From NCBI GenBank assembly GCA_002328185.1, contig DCWQ01000027.1:1-18313 (forward strand): 18,313 nucleotides of DNA. The letters are read 5' to 3'. The position numbers and the translations under genes were made by a program. Shown here piece after piece: positions 7,142-14,035 of the stretch. Below the pieces are notes generated by a model. It was given only the letters and a program-made list of their open reading frames with translations. It was not told the origin of the DNA and searched no databases. The stretch's first letter is position 1, and the number at the start of each line of letters is the position of its first letter. Source of the DNA: Dehalococcoidia bacterium UBA2158 (GTDB lineage: Bacteria > Chloroflexota > Dehalococcoidia > Lucifugimonadales > UBA3495).

Positions 7142-8638
7142 ATGGCGACAACGCAGATCACGACACACAAGAATTACATCGGTGGCCAGTGGGTTGAGTC
7201 GGTTACCGGCCGGACCTACCAGGTCCACAACCCAGCCCGCACCGACCAGATAGTTGGCGAGTTCCAGACCTCCAGCGCCGATGACGCTCTAAAGGCAGTC
7301 GCCGCCGCTAAAGAAGGTCTGGCGATCTGGGCCAACACCCCAGCGCCCGCCCGGGCCAACGTCATCTATAAGGCCCTCGAGATCCTGGGCCGCCGGACCG
7401 ACGAGATGGCCCAGACCATCACCATCGAAGAGGGCAAACCCATCAGCGACGCTGCGGGCGAGGTCAAGCGGGCCATGAATATCATGGAGTACGCCGCCGG
7501 CGAGGGCCGCCGCATGTTCGGCTATACGACGCCATCTGAGCTGCCCAACACAGTGGCCTACACTGTTCGCCGCCCGCTGGGAGTGGTGGGGATCATCACC
7601 CCTTGGAACTTCCCCTTGGCCATCCCGGCCTGGAAGATCGCGCCCGCCCTCATCTGTGGCAACGCGCTGGTCTTCAAGCCGGCCTCGGCCACACCCCTCA
7701 GCGCGGTAAAACTGATTGAGATATTCGAGGAAGCCGGCCTACCACCCGGAGTGCTGAACCTGGTCACCGGACCGGGAGGACAGGTAGGCACCGCCCTGGT
7801 TGAGAGCACCGACGTCAAAGCCATATCCTTCACCGGTTCCACTGAGGTGGGCACGGAACTATACGCCGAAAGCGCCAAGAGACTGAAGAAAGTCCAGGCC
7901 GAGATGGGCGGCAAGAACGCCGTCATCGTGCTGTCCGACGCCGATATGGACAAGGCTATGGGCGGCATCGTTCAGGGAGCTTTCGGGTCCACCGGCCAAC
8001 GTTGCACCGCCACCAGCCGGGTTATCGTGGAGGACGGCGTCTACGACCAGTTCATGGCCGAGCTCATCGACCGCACCAGCAAGCTGACCATTGGCGACGG
8101 TATCGACCCATCCATCGACGTATCTCCCCTGGCCAGCCAGAGCCAGAAAGACAAAGTCATGGAGTACATAGGAATCGGCACGGAAGAAGGTGCCAAACTG
8201 GCCTTTGGCGGTCATGCGCTGAGCGGCGGTGACTACGATCAGGGGTATTACGTGGAGCCAACCATATTCACCGATGTGTCGCCCGACATGCGCATCGCCA
8301 AAGAGGAGATTTTCGGTCCGGTGCTGACGGTGTTCAAAGCCAAAGACCTGAAAGAGGCCATCGACATCTCCAACTCGGTGGAGTTCGGTCTTTCGTCTTC
8401 GGTCTACACGAAGGACATCACCAAGGCCTACGAGTACATCAACACCGTGGAGACTGGCATGGTCCACGTCAACGCTTCCACCCTAGGCGGTGAAGTGCAC
8501 CTACCCTTCGGTGGACTGAACTCCTCGGGCGTAGGCCAGCGGGAGCAAGGCACGTCGATGGTTGATTTCTTCAGCGAGGTCATCACCGTCTACATAGACC
8601 ACGCCGCCGAGGTCTCGGAGCGTGCGCGGTTTATTTAG
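7142..8638 (+). CDS. NAD(P)-dependent aldehyde dehydrogenase
   Basis: A full-length (498-residue) ALDH-superfamily enzyme oxidising an aldehyde to the acid in the cytoplasm. The ATG at 7142 follows GGAGGGAG by 5 nt. Motifs in order: PWNFPLA, FKPAS for cofactor binding, FTGSTEVG (Rossmann loop), the general base E254 in EMGGKN, the catalytic Cys C288 in GQRCTATSR, EEIFGPVL, and the C-terminal PFGGLNSSG. The GQRCTATSR context is like alpha-ketoglutaric semialdehyde/2,5-dioxovalerate dehydrogenases and related semialdehyde enzymes rather than betaine aldehyde dehydrogenases; this narrowing is tentative. The SDR nearby could supply an aldehyde by oxidising an alcohol, but it is divergently transcribed. 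REP-like repeats follow the stop. Confidence 0.93.
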   Translation: MATTQITTHKNYIGGQWVESVTGRTYQVHNPARTDQIVGEFQTSSADDALKAVAAAKEGLAIWANTPAPARANVIYKALEILGRRTDEMAQTITIEEGKPISDAAGEVKRAMNIMEYAAGEGRRMFGYTTPSELPNTVAYTVRRPLGVVGIITPWNFPLAIPAWKIAPALICGNALVFKPASATPLSAVKLIEIFEEAGLPPGVLNLVTGPGGQVGTALVESTDVKAISFTGSTEVGTELYAESAKRLKKVQAEMGGKNAVIVLSDADMDKAMGGIVQGAFGSTGQRCTATSRVIVEDGVYDQFMAELIDRTSKLTIGDGIDPSIDVSPLASQSQKDKVMEYIGIGTEEGAKLAFGGHALSGGDYDQGYYVEPTIFTDVSPDMRIAKEEIFGPVLTVFKAKDLKEAIDISNSVEFGLSSSVYTKDITKAYEYINTVETGMVHVNASTLGGEVHLPFGGLNSSGVGQREQGTSMVDFFSEVITVYIDHAAEVSERARFI

Positions 8639-8689
8639 CGGGCCGTTTGGGCCTTGCATTCTCGCAACACCCGTTCATGCCCCCAAACC

Positions 8690-8963
8690 GCTCATGGCGA
8701 ACTTGTCGAACCACACCGTTCTCGGTGAACCAAGTCGCCTGGCGAAAAACGGCCCTTCGGCAGGCTTAGAATGAGCGGGCGGGGCGCACTCGTCATTCCT
8801 GCGAAAGCAGGAATCCAGCCAGGTAGAACTCTTTGGTGGCTCGTTCATGGTGAGCCCGTCGATCCACCTTTCGGGCATAAACGATGCTGCGGCGGGCGGA
8901 TCCTTCGACGGGTCCGATTTCATCGAGACTCTCGACTACGGTCGGAGCTCAGGATGAGCGGGC
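8690..8963. repeat. Cluster of degenerate REP-like intergenic repeats
   Basis: The 357-bp gap between the aldehyde dehydrogenase and DUF2203 holds no gene but several imperfect copies. GCTCATGGCGAACTTGTCGA (from 8690) and GTTCATGGTGAGCCCGTCGA (from 8843) belong to one 25-bp unit, matching at 19 of 25 positions. CCCTTCGGCAGG...TTAGAATGAGCGGGC (8753-8780) and its split relative TCCTTCGACGGG (8901-8912) with CTCAGGATGAGCGGGC (8948-8963) form a second unit. Such GTGAGC-GTCGA and CTTCGACAGGCTCAGGATGAG units occur as dispersed intergenic repeats in many bacteria. Open frames across them translate to repeat artefacts. Confidence 0.65.
8795..8814. repeat. Perfect palindromic element with GAAA loop
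   Basis: ATTCCTGC (8795-8802) and GCAGGAAT (8807-8814) form a perfect 8-bp stem closed by a GAAA tetraloop. The flanks CGTC and CCAGCC match the very common ATTCC-GAAAG-GGAAT intergenic palindrome found dispersed in many genomes, sometimes mobilised by REP-associated transposases. It is the best preserved element of the 8690-8963 cluster. Confidence 0.7.
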
Positions 8964-8995
8964 CGATGTGATGCCGCTAGAATCGGCCAGGAACC

Positions 8996-9379
8996 CTACA
9001 ACCGCTCCCTATGCGAGAACCCCCGGTTCGTTTCGTGCCAGAAGTCGATGCGCTCTTCCCCGCCGATCCAGCAGAGATAGACCTCCCGGCCCTCACGCTG
9101 CGATGGGAAGTCCACCAGCCCGATGGCCACGTCCCGGACGATGATACCCCGGTCCAATATATCTTCGACGGCTTCCTCGATCTGCCTGGCCAACAATTCG
9201 GCGCTCGCCGCAAGCTGGGCCGTCTCATCGTCGCTACCGGATCTTTTGGCCAGGTCGCTGATGCGTTCTTGCAGGGTGACGTATTCCTGGCGGACCAGCT
9301 CCAGCTTCCGGAACGTCTCCGCTAGCCACGGCACCAGGGCATTGGCTTCATCCAATGTGAATTGGTCGGACTCCATCAT
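8996..9379 (-). CDS. DUF2203 family protein
   Basis: A small soluble protein of 127 residues. It opens with F-T-L-D-E-A-N-A-L-V-P, the diagnostic start of DUF2203, continues with a long amphipathic, probably coiled helix pair (KLELVRQEY...SDLAKR; ELLARQIEEAVEDI), and ends with the family's C-terminal part: GIIVRDVAIGLVDFPS, then EVYLCWIGGEE, and a WHE motif before FSHRERL. The length is typical. The function of the family is unknown; members are common in Chloroflexota and other lineages. The ATG at 9379 is preceded by AGTAGGTTCAA, a weak ribosome site. It is divergent from trmI with about 150 bp between the starts. Confidence 0.9.
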   Translation of the reverse strand: MMESDQFTLDEANALVPWLAETFRKLELVRQEYVTLQERISDLAKRSGSDDETAQLAASAELLARQIEEAVEDILDRGIIVRDVAIGLVDFPSQREGREVYLCWIGGEERIDFWHETNRGFSHRERL

Positions 9380-9528
9380 TTGAACCTACTTTAGCTCAAG
9401 CAGTCTTGCCGGGAAAGGGCATGGCGTTGGCCGGCTTGGGCCAGTCTTCAAGGTGTCCACTGCCGTTCGGGAATGGCGTACAATGACTGCCATCGCGAAA
9501 TCACTTCCAATCAAGGTAGACCTACGAT

Positions 9529-10431
9529 TTGAATCAGACCCAGATCGACAAAAACCGTTTTCAAGCCGGCGACTTGGCCCTGCTCATCGACCGCAAGGCC
9601 CGCCGCTACATGATCACCCTCGCCGGAGGGGAGACCTACCACTGCCATCTGGGCCGGCTGTTGCACGACGACATGATCGGCAGCAGCATCGGCGGGTGGT
9701 ACCGGACCGATAAGAGCCACGTTCTGCTGGCGGTGCGCCCCTCCCTGGGCGACTTCGTCCGGCAGATGCCCCGCGGCCCCCAGATCATCTACCCCAAAGA
9801 CCTGGGCAATATCATCAACTTCGCCGATATATTCCCTGGCGCTACTGTGATCGAGGGCGGCTTAGGTTCCGGCGCTCTGACCTCCGCATTGCTCCGGGCC
9901 GTTGGGAACACCGGCAAAGTGATCAACTACGAGATCGATGAAGAGGTGCTGCCCAAGGCGATGCGGAACATCGAACGGGTGACCCCCGACACCTCCAACC
10001 TCGAGATAAAGATCGGCGACATCTACCAGGGCATCGACGAACGGGACGTCGACCGTGTGGTGCTGGACGTGCCGGAACCGTGGCAAGCGATAACCGGTAT
10101 CGGAGACGCGCTGGTGATGGGCGGGATAATGATCAGCTTTGTGCCCACTATTTTGCAGGTTCAAAAGTTGGTCCTAGCCCTGGAAGAAGACGGTCGGTTC
10201 CAGATGATCGAGTCGCTGGAGACGCTGCTCCGCACCTGGCACGTTACGGAGCGGAGCGTCCGCCCCGACCATAGAATGATCGGCCACAGCGGCTTCCTGA
10301 CCACGGCTGTCCGCTGTGAGTACAGGCCCGCAGGACGGGTTCAGACCCCGGTGGACGAACCGCTCGAGCAGCCGGATGAAGAGTCATCCGAAGCTACTGA
10401 AGGAGACACTTCGGATGGACGTTATGAGTAG
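9529..10431 (+). CDS. trmI: tRNA (adenine-58-N1)-methyltransferase TrmI
   Basis: A SAM-dependent enzyme methylating N1 of A58 in the T-loop of tRNAs. An N-terminal beta domain (about 10-70) precedes the TrmI linker RGPQIIYPKD (82-91) and a Rossmann-type methyltransferase domain with SAM motif I VIEGGLGSGA (107-116), an acidic E135 after beta-2 (YEID) and the catalytic-loop motif DVPEPW (180-185). The family normally works as a homotetramer. The TTG at 9529 is the start: an in-frame TAG lies at 9517 and no ATG follows until residue 28; AAGG lies 9-10 nt upstream. The C-terminus carries an extra acidic, probably disordered tail (about 275-300, rich in E, D and S) beyond the usual end. The stop overlaps a following ATG (see 10424). 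Confidence 0.93.
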   Translation: MNQTQIDKNRFQAGDLALLIDRKARRYMITLAGGETYHCHLGRLLHDDMIGSSIGGWYRTDKSHVLLAVRPSLGDFVRQMPRGPQIIYPKDLGNIINFADIFPGATVIEGGLGSGALTSALLRAVGNTGKVINYEIDEEVLPKAMRNIERVTPDTSNLEIKIGDIYQGIDERDVDRVVLDVPEPWQAITGIGDALVMGGIMISFVPTILQVQKLVLALEEDGRFQMIESLETLLRTWHVTERSVRPDHRMIGHSGFLTTAVRCEYRPAGRVQTPVDEPLEQPDEESSEATEGDTSDGRYE

Positions 10432-10496
10432 GGAGCAGGCCCTAGAAATTCTGCAGAACCACGGCATCTCAGATGCTGATGAAGCACCTCTACGCA
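10424..10496 (+). pseudogene. Remnant of an HD-domain-type protein, coupled to trmI
   Basis: The ATG at 10424 overlaps the trmI stop by 8 nt and opens MSREQALEILQNH, the usual start of small HD-domain hydrolases (a helix followed by NENLxKHxLAxEA). In the start frame the sequence then runs to a stop at 10514-10516 without family features. In the next frame, from 10473, it reads MLMKHLYA, matching the expected KH..A helix. A single lost base near 10472 would join them. After about 10496 the match ends and the expected HD residues are absent, so the gene is truncated as well. The identification rests on a short N-terminal match and is tentative. Confidence 0.4.
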
Positions 10497-10522
10497 GGTC
10501 CGGCAGAAAATTGTAACGACGC

Positions 10523-10927
10523 CTATTGGACAAGGGCGATTTCGATTCTTCCGATAACCATTTTTGCGCCGGCTGGGTTATTGGTTCAGGTGATTGTCAG
10601 GGCGTTGCTCCGGAGTTTGATGACCTCAGAATCCGACTTGCATCCAGTTTCAGAAGCCGGGATATCAAGGTCTTCGGCCCCGTCCGCGGTATTTCCTATC
10701 TGAATGTTGAAGAACTGGTATCCGATAGGTAATTCCCCCATATGTTTTGCGAAGATTGCCACTGTGAAGTTCTGCCGGGCGGACGTCCATCCATCGATTT
10801 GATCAAGGGTAAGAGTCTGGTTATTCCAGAAAGGGGCGAGTCCTCCGGATCCTTGGTCCCATTTGAACTTACCCGGTTCAGCCCAGATCTCCATAATCAC
10901 CCACTTGTGGCCACCGGAGTTCGGGCA
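10523..10927 (-). pseudogene. Unrecognised minus-strand frame broken by in-frame TGA
   Basis: On the minus strand one frame reads as protein-like sequence from 10927 down to a TAG at 10523, interrupted by a TGA at 10586-10588. A second TGA (10928-10930) closes it upstream. Readable stretches include SGGHKWVIMEIWAEPGKF, FTVAIFAKHMGELPIGYQFF and, beyond the TGA, NNPAGAKMVIGRIEIALVQ. The composition (aromatic-rich alternating strands) suggests an extracellular beta-sandwich fold, but I do not recognise a family. No good start codon with a ribosome site is seen; GTG at 10900 is the only nearby candidate. I read it as a decayed gene; plus-strand open frames through the same DNA look less protein-like. 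The rest of the gap up to 11046 shows nothing. Confidence 0.42.
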
Positions 10928-11046
10928 TCACCCAATAGCGGAGCGCAATACTGGCTTTGAGCATGACTGATGCGCATCATTAGACGGGGCTCAGGGCGAA
11001 CGATTTTGCTTCAGCTGGGGTATCTGCACGATGGCAGCTAGGTCGG

Positions 11047-12270
11047 CTAGAAAGCCTCGGACTCCGCCTCGCCGCCGAAGTGCCTGCCATCGACCAATGA
11101 CAGGTGGTGTTCGGTCAACAATGGGGCCGCCAGGCTTTCGATTGGGGATGCGGCTTCGTCAGATCGCTCCAGCCCCCACAACGCCGGAGTGCCGACGTTC
11201 TTCCCCTGCGCGAGCACTTTGAATTCGCCCAGACCGCCCGGACGGACCAAGTCGGTTATCCCGGCGCGGTTGGCCTGCATTTGTCTTGGAGTGAGACTCT
11301 GCCCCGCCAATTGTTGGTGTAGGCGGTCGAGGCCAAGATTGGACAGAAAGTCCCGCTGCGTGACCAGCCCCAGTGTGTTTAGCCCGGCCTTTTCCCCGGC
11401 GCTAGCCACCGACGTGAAATCCACCTGGGCGGTGATGTCCTGGCGGCCGATCAGGGTTAGCGGGGCATCGGTCTGGACGTGCTGATGGTAGGTGACCAGT
11501 GTTCCCCGCAGCCGCGCTTCAGGGTCGTAGAGGTCTTGGGCGGTGCGGCCGTAGTCGACGGTCAGGACAAACCCCCGTTTCAGCGCCGCCGCTATCTCAA
11601 TCAGCCGTGGCTCCAGTGCCAGGTTGATCTCGGCGGTCTGGCCTGGTGCGAGTTCTATCCCTAGGTCATCCAAGCGCCCAGCTAGCCCCGGCTGTGACAG
11701 CTCGCCGTACAGCTCCACCAACTCATCACCGTTCAAGCCGACGTAGACCTCTTGCAGGCCGTCGTTGGTCATGACGACCGGGTGCACCGGAAAGGCATCC
11801 AGGTATTCGTTGGACAAGACGCAGCCGGTCAAGTTTTTGAAAGGCAGTCCATTGGCCAGAACACGACTAGCCCCCAATGCCCTGGACTCAACTGGCCCGG
11901 CGGCCCTGCGGTCCAAGCAGACGTAACGCAAGGACACGGCGAATCCATCGGGAAGTCCGGCTGCATAAGAGCAGATGTCCCGGCACAAAAGTCCATTGCC
12001 GGCGCCTAGCTCAAACACGGTGAATGGAGAGGGACGGTCCATTTCGCGCCACATCTGGAAGAGTTGGACCGATAGAAGTGCTCCGAAGAACGGGTGCATT
12101 GCCGGGCTGGTGTAGTAGTCGCCTTGGGCTCCGACGGGCTCCCGTGCGGTGTAATAGCCGCCGTGGGGCCAATAGAGGGCAACGTCCATGAACTCGGCAA
12201 AGGTAATCTTGCCGCGACTCTGGATCCGCTGTCTTACTTCAGATTCTGCACTCATCGGTTGCTGGCTCAT
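11047..12270 (-). CDS. MidA/NDUFAF7-family SAM-dependent methyltransferase
   Basis: A 407-residue class I methyltransferase of the COG1565 family, whose mitochondrial members (NDUFAF7/MidA) methylate an Arg of a complex I subunit. Family marks are the N-terminal ITFAEFMDVALYWPHGGYY (about 22-40), GDYYTSPAMHPFFG (50-63), SAM motif I FELGAGNG (86-93), the LSNEYLDAFPVHPV motif, GFVLTVDYG, and DITAQVDFTSVA before LGLVTQRDFL. The length matches the family. The role in bacteria is not established; a protein-arginine or small-molecule target is possible. The start is uncertain: ATG at 12270 or 12255, neither with a clear ribosome site. Only 22 nt separate the start from the citrate synthase terminator, so its promoter must overlap that hairpin or it is expressed by read-through. 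Confidence 0.87.
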   Translation of the reverse strand: MSQQPMSAESEVRQRIQSRGKITFAEFMDVALYWPHGGYYTAREPVGAQGDYYTSPAMHPFFGALLSVQLFQMWREMDRPSPFTVFELGAGNGLLCRDICSYAAGLPDGFAVSLRYVCLDRRAAGPVESRALGASRVLANGLPFKNLTGCVLSNEYLDAFPVHPVVMTNDGLQEVYVGLNGDELVELYGELSQPGLAGRLDDLGIELAPGQTAEINLALEPRLIEIAAALKRGFVLTVDYGRTAQDLYDPEARLRGTLVTYHQHVQTDAPLTLIGRQDITAQVDFTSVASAGEKAGLNTLGLVTQRDFLSNLGLDRLHQQLAGQSLTPRQMQANRAGITDLVRPGGLGEFKVLAQGKNVGTPALWGLERSDEAASPIESLAAPLLTEHHLSLVDGRHFGGEAESEAF

Positions 12271-12289
12271 GGTGGGTCGCTGGGCAAAG

Positions 12290-12315
12290 ACAAAAGGGGC
12301 CGTTTTGGCCCCTTT
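12290..12315 (-). terminator. Rho-independent terminator of citrate synthase
   Basis: AAAGGGGCC (12293-12301) and GGCCCCTTT (12307-12315) form a perfect 9-bp stem with a 5-nt loop. Read on the minus strand it follows the citrate synthase stop by about 28 nt and is followed by TTTTGTCTTT. It is the clearest intrinsic terminator in the window and separates citrate synthase from the methyltransferase gene downstream. Confidence 0.85.
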
Positions 12316-12343
12316 CGCTAGTTGCTTGCCAGGCGTGGCCGGT

Positions 12344-13477
12344 CTAGGACCGTTCGTCTATCGATGTGTACTCAAGGTCCATCTCTCCGATGTACTCGGT
12401 GAGCGGCCTGAGCAGCATGTTGTCCTTGTACTGCTCCACACACTGAAGCGTCCATCCAGGGATGCGCCCCAGGGCGAAGATCGAGATGAACAGGTCATCT
12501 GGAATCCCCAGCAGGTAGTAGATCGACCCGGCGAAGAAGTCCACGTTCACGCAGATCCCTTTGGAGCGGTAGGGCTGCATGGTCTCTTCTTCCAGATGCT
12601 GCAAGATCTGGAACCACTCCGGGTGGCCGCTTTTCTCACCCAGAACCTTGGACCTCTCGCGCAGGTGACGGGCGCGGGGGTCTTCGGCGCGGTAGACCCG
12701 GTGGCCGAATCCCATGATGCGGTCGCCGTTGTCCAGCAGGTTGCTGGCGTACTCGGCGGCGTTCTCCGGGTTGCCGATGTCCAAAGCCATCTTCATGACT
12801 TCTTCGGCTGCCCCACCGTGGGCGGGACCCTTCAGGGTTCCTACGCCGGTGACGACGGCAGAGTGGAGGTCTGAGACGGTGGAGGCAGTCACCCTGGCGG
12901 CGAATGCCGACGCGTTCGGGCCGTGCTCCGCATGGAGGATGAAGTCCACGTCCAGCAGATCGGTGGTCTCCTGGTCAGGGAGTTCGTCAAATAGCATGTA
13001 AAGGAAGTTCCCGGCATGGTTCAGGTCCGGGTTGGGCGCCACGGGCTCGAGGCCGTTCCTCAGGCGGTGGTGGGCTGCGACGATGGTCGGCCCCATGGCC
13101 GTGAGGCGGATGCCCTTGCGAATGGTGGCTTCAACCGAGTTGTCGGTCACTTCGTCATCAAAGGCGCTGAGGGCCGAGATGCCGGTCCGGAGCGCGTCCA
13201 TGGGATGGCAGGCCTTGACCAGGTCCAAGACTTGAATCACCTCGTTGGGGATGATCCGGTTGGCCCGCAGCACGCCGTCGAAATCGGCGAGTTGCTTCTT
13301 GTTCGGGAGGTCGCCGTAGAGCAGAAGATAGACCACTTCCTCGAAGGTCGACTTCTCGGCCAGGTCGTGGATGTTATAGCCACGGTAGAGCAGCTTGCCT
13401 TCTATGCCGTCAATAAAGCTGGACTCGGTCGTGTCGAAATAGACATCCTTGAGTCCTTTGATGATCTCTGGGGGCAT
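12344..13477 (-). CDS. gltA: Citrate synthase
   Basis: Condenses acetyl-CoA and oxaloacetate to citrate, the entry step of the TCA cycle, in the cytoplasm. The 377-residue length is typical of the short, dimeric (Gram-positive/archaeal type) enzyme. Catalytic residues are in place: H220 in GPAHGGAAEE, H259 in GFGHRVYR and D313 in VNVDFFAG, with spacing (39, 54) close to the E. coli enzyme (41, 57). Other marks are LLYRGYNIHDLAEKSTFEEV near the N-terminus and HAEHGPNAS. The ATG at 13477 follows AAGGAAGGTGG; an ATG 60 nt further out is less likely. A 2-methylcitrate synthase role cannot be excluded from sequence. A strong promoter (13616-13644) gives a leader of about 130 nt, and a terminator follows. 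Confidence 0.95.
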   Translation of the reverse strand: MPPEIIKGLKDVYFDTTESSFIDGIEGKLLYRGYNIHDLAEKSTFEEVVYLLLYGDLPNKKQLADFDGVLRANRIIPNEVIQVLDLVKACHPMDALRTGISALSAFDDEVTDNSVEATIRKGIRLTAMGPTIVAAHHRLRNGLEPVAPNPDLNHAGNFLYMLFDELPDQETTDLLDVDFILHAEHGPNASAFAARVTASTVSDLHSAVVTGVGTLKGPAHGGAAEEVMKMALDIGNPENAAEYASNLLDNGDRIMGFGHRVYRAEDPRARHLRERSKVLGEKSGHPEWFQILQHLEEETMQPYRSKGICVNVDFFAGSIYYLLGIPDDLFISIFALGRIPGWTLQCVEQYKDNMLLRPLTEYIGEMDLEYTSIDERS

Positions 13478-13615
13478 GGGTCCACCTTCCTTCAGGGTAT
13501 CCAGACGGGTCTGCCGGGGCGGTCTCCTCAAAAACAATCACAGCTATTCACGGGGAGAAAACGATTGAAAACCGGGTGCGGAATTACATAAAACCCCACC
13601 CTCAAATCGTGCCTG

Positions 13616-13644
13616 ATTTTAGCATCGCCCTATAGGGGTGTCAA
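13616..13644 (-). promoter_or_regulatory. Citrate synthase promoter with palindrome in spacer
   Basis: Read on the minus strand: -35 TTGACA (13644-13639, perfect), a 17-nt spacer and -10 TAAAAT (13621-13616, five of six). The start of transcription should be near 13609, giving about 130 nt of 5' leader before the ATG at 13477. The spacer contains the perfect 10-bp palindrome CCCTATAGGG (13628-13637). A protein bound there would block RNA polymerase, so it is a candidate operator. The promoter is seen directly; the operator is inference. Confidence 0.75.
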
Positions 13645-13728
13645 GCTAAAACAAGCGTGGCGACAGCCTGCGGAAGCCGCCCATATGGGCCGCTTTCTCC
13701 GAGCTTCCAGGCAGAAAATGTAGATACC

Positions 13729-13757
13729 TTTAAAGCCAACCCAGTAGTGGTTACAAT
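13729..13757 (+). promoter_or_regulatory. tRNA-Ser promoter
   Basis: TTTAAA (13729-13734, four of six -35 bases) and TACAAT (13752-13757, five of six) are separated by exactly 17 nt. The predicted start near 13764 is about 38 nt before the mature tRNA. This is the only good candidate in front of the tRNA gene. Confidence 0.55.
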
Positions 13758-13801
13758 ATATGATTGGACCACCGGCCGCGAGACCGGAGTCCGCGCTCAA
13801 C

Positions 13802-13891
13802 GGAGGGATGGCTGAGCGGACGAAAGCGACGGTCTTGAAAACCGTTATGGGGGCAACCTCATCGTGGGTTCGAATCCCACTCCCTCCGCCA
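13802..13891 (+). tRNA. tRNA-Ser (anticodon UGA)
   Basis: A complete class II tRNA of 90 nt. The acceptor GGAGGGA (13802-13808) pairs with TCCCTCC (13881-13887), then discriminator G and an encoded CCA (13889-13891). The anticodon stem ACGGT/ACCGT encloses CTTGAAA with anticodon TGA at 13836-13838. The long variable arm ATGGGG-GCAA-CCTCAT is the serine hallmark. The T-arm is GTGGG TTCGAAT CCCAC. It reads UCA and, by wobble, other UCN codons. It has its own promoter upstream and a terminator 18 nt downstream. Confidence 0.97.
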
Positions 13892-13908
13892 GTTTTAGGC
13901 ATGAAAAA

Positions 13909-13941
13909 GCCCAGACCGCTTTGATGAGGTCTGGGTCTTTT
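13909..13941 (+). terminator. Rho-independent terminator after tRNA-Ser
   Basis: CCCAGACC (13910-13917) pairs perfectly with GGTCTGGG (13928-13935) around a 10-nt loop, followed by TCTTTTGTTGT. It ends the tRNA-Ser transcript and separates it from the amidohydrolase operon. Confidence 0.85.
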
Positions 13942-14035
13942 GTTGTGACGTCTCCCTGGCCGAACACTGTTTGCAACCGGCGCCCCCGTCCGTCAATATT
14001 GTCAACAATTTCTACCCAGAATTCGGAAGGTGGCC

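Noticed and set aside
8675..8971. Short open frames on both strands between the aldehyde dehydrogenase and DUF2203
   Set aside because: They translate the REP-like palindromes (LDSCFRRNDE, VIPAKAGIQ), a typical artefact of such repeats; no ribosome site or family match.
9454..9484. Promoter for trmI with -10 TACAAT (9479-9484)
   Set aside because: No -35 resembling TTGACA lies at 16-18 nt; too weak to list as a feature.
10526..10960. Plus-strand open frames opposite the minus-strand remnant (10526-10732, 10742-10960)
   Set aside because: No ribosome site, no motif, and less protein-like composition than the minus strand; kept out with moderate certainty.
12188..13591. Long plus-strand open frames opposite the methyltransferase and citrate synthase
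   Set aside because: They are antisense shadows in GC-rich coding DNA; the minus-strand proteins have full family motifs.
13630..13902. 90-residue minus-strand open frame across the tRNA-Ser gene
   Set aside because: It is antisense to a complete tRNA; the GGGSGIRTHD-like start is a well-known translation artefact of tRNA-Ser/Leu genes.
13998..14009. ATTGT-CA-ACAAT inverted repeat before the amidohydrolase
   Set aside because: Too short and AT-rich to be distinguished from chance, and no promoter was seen nearby.
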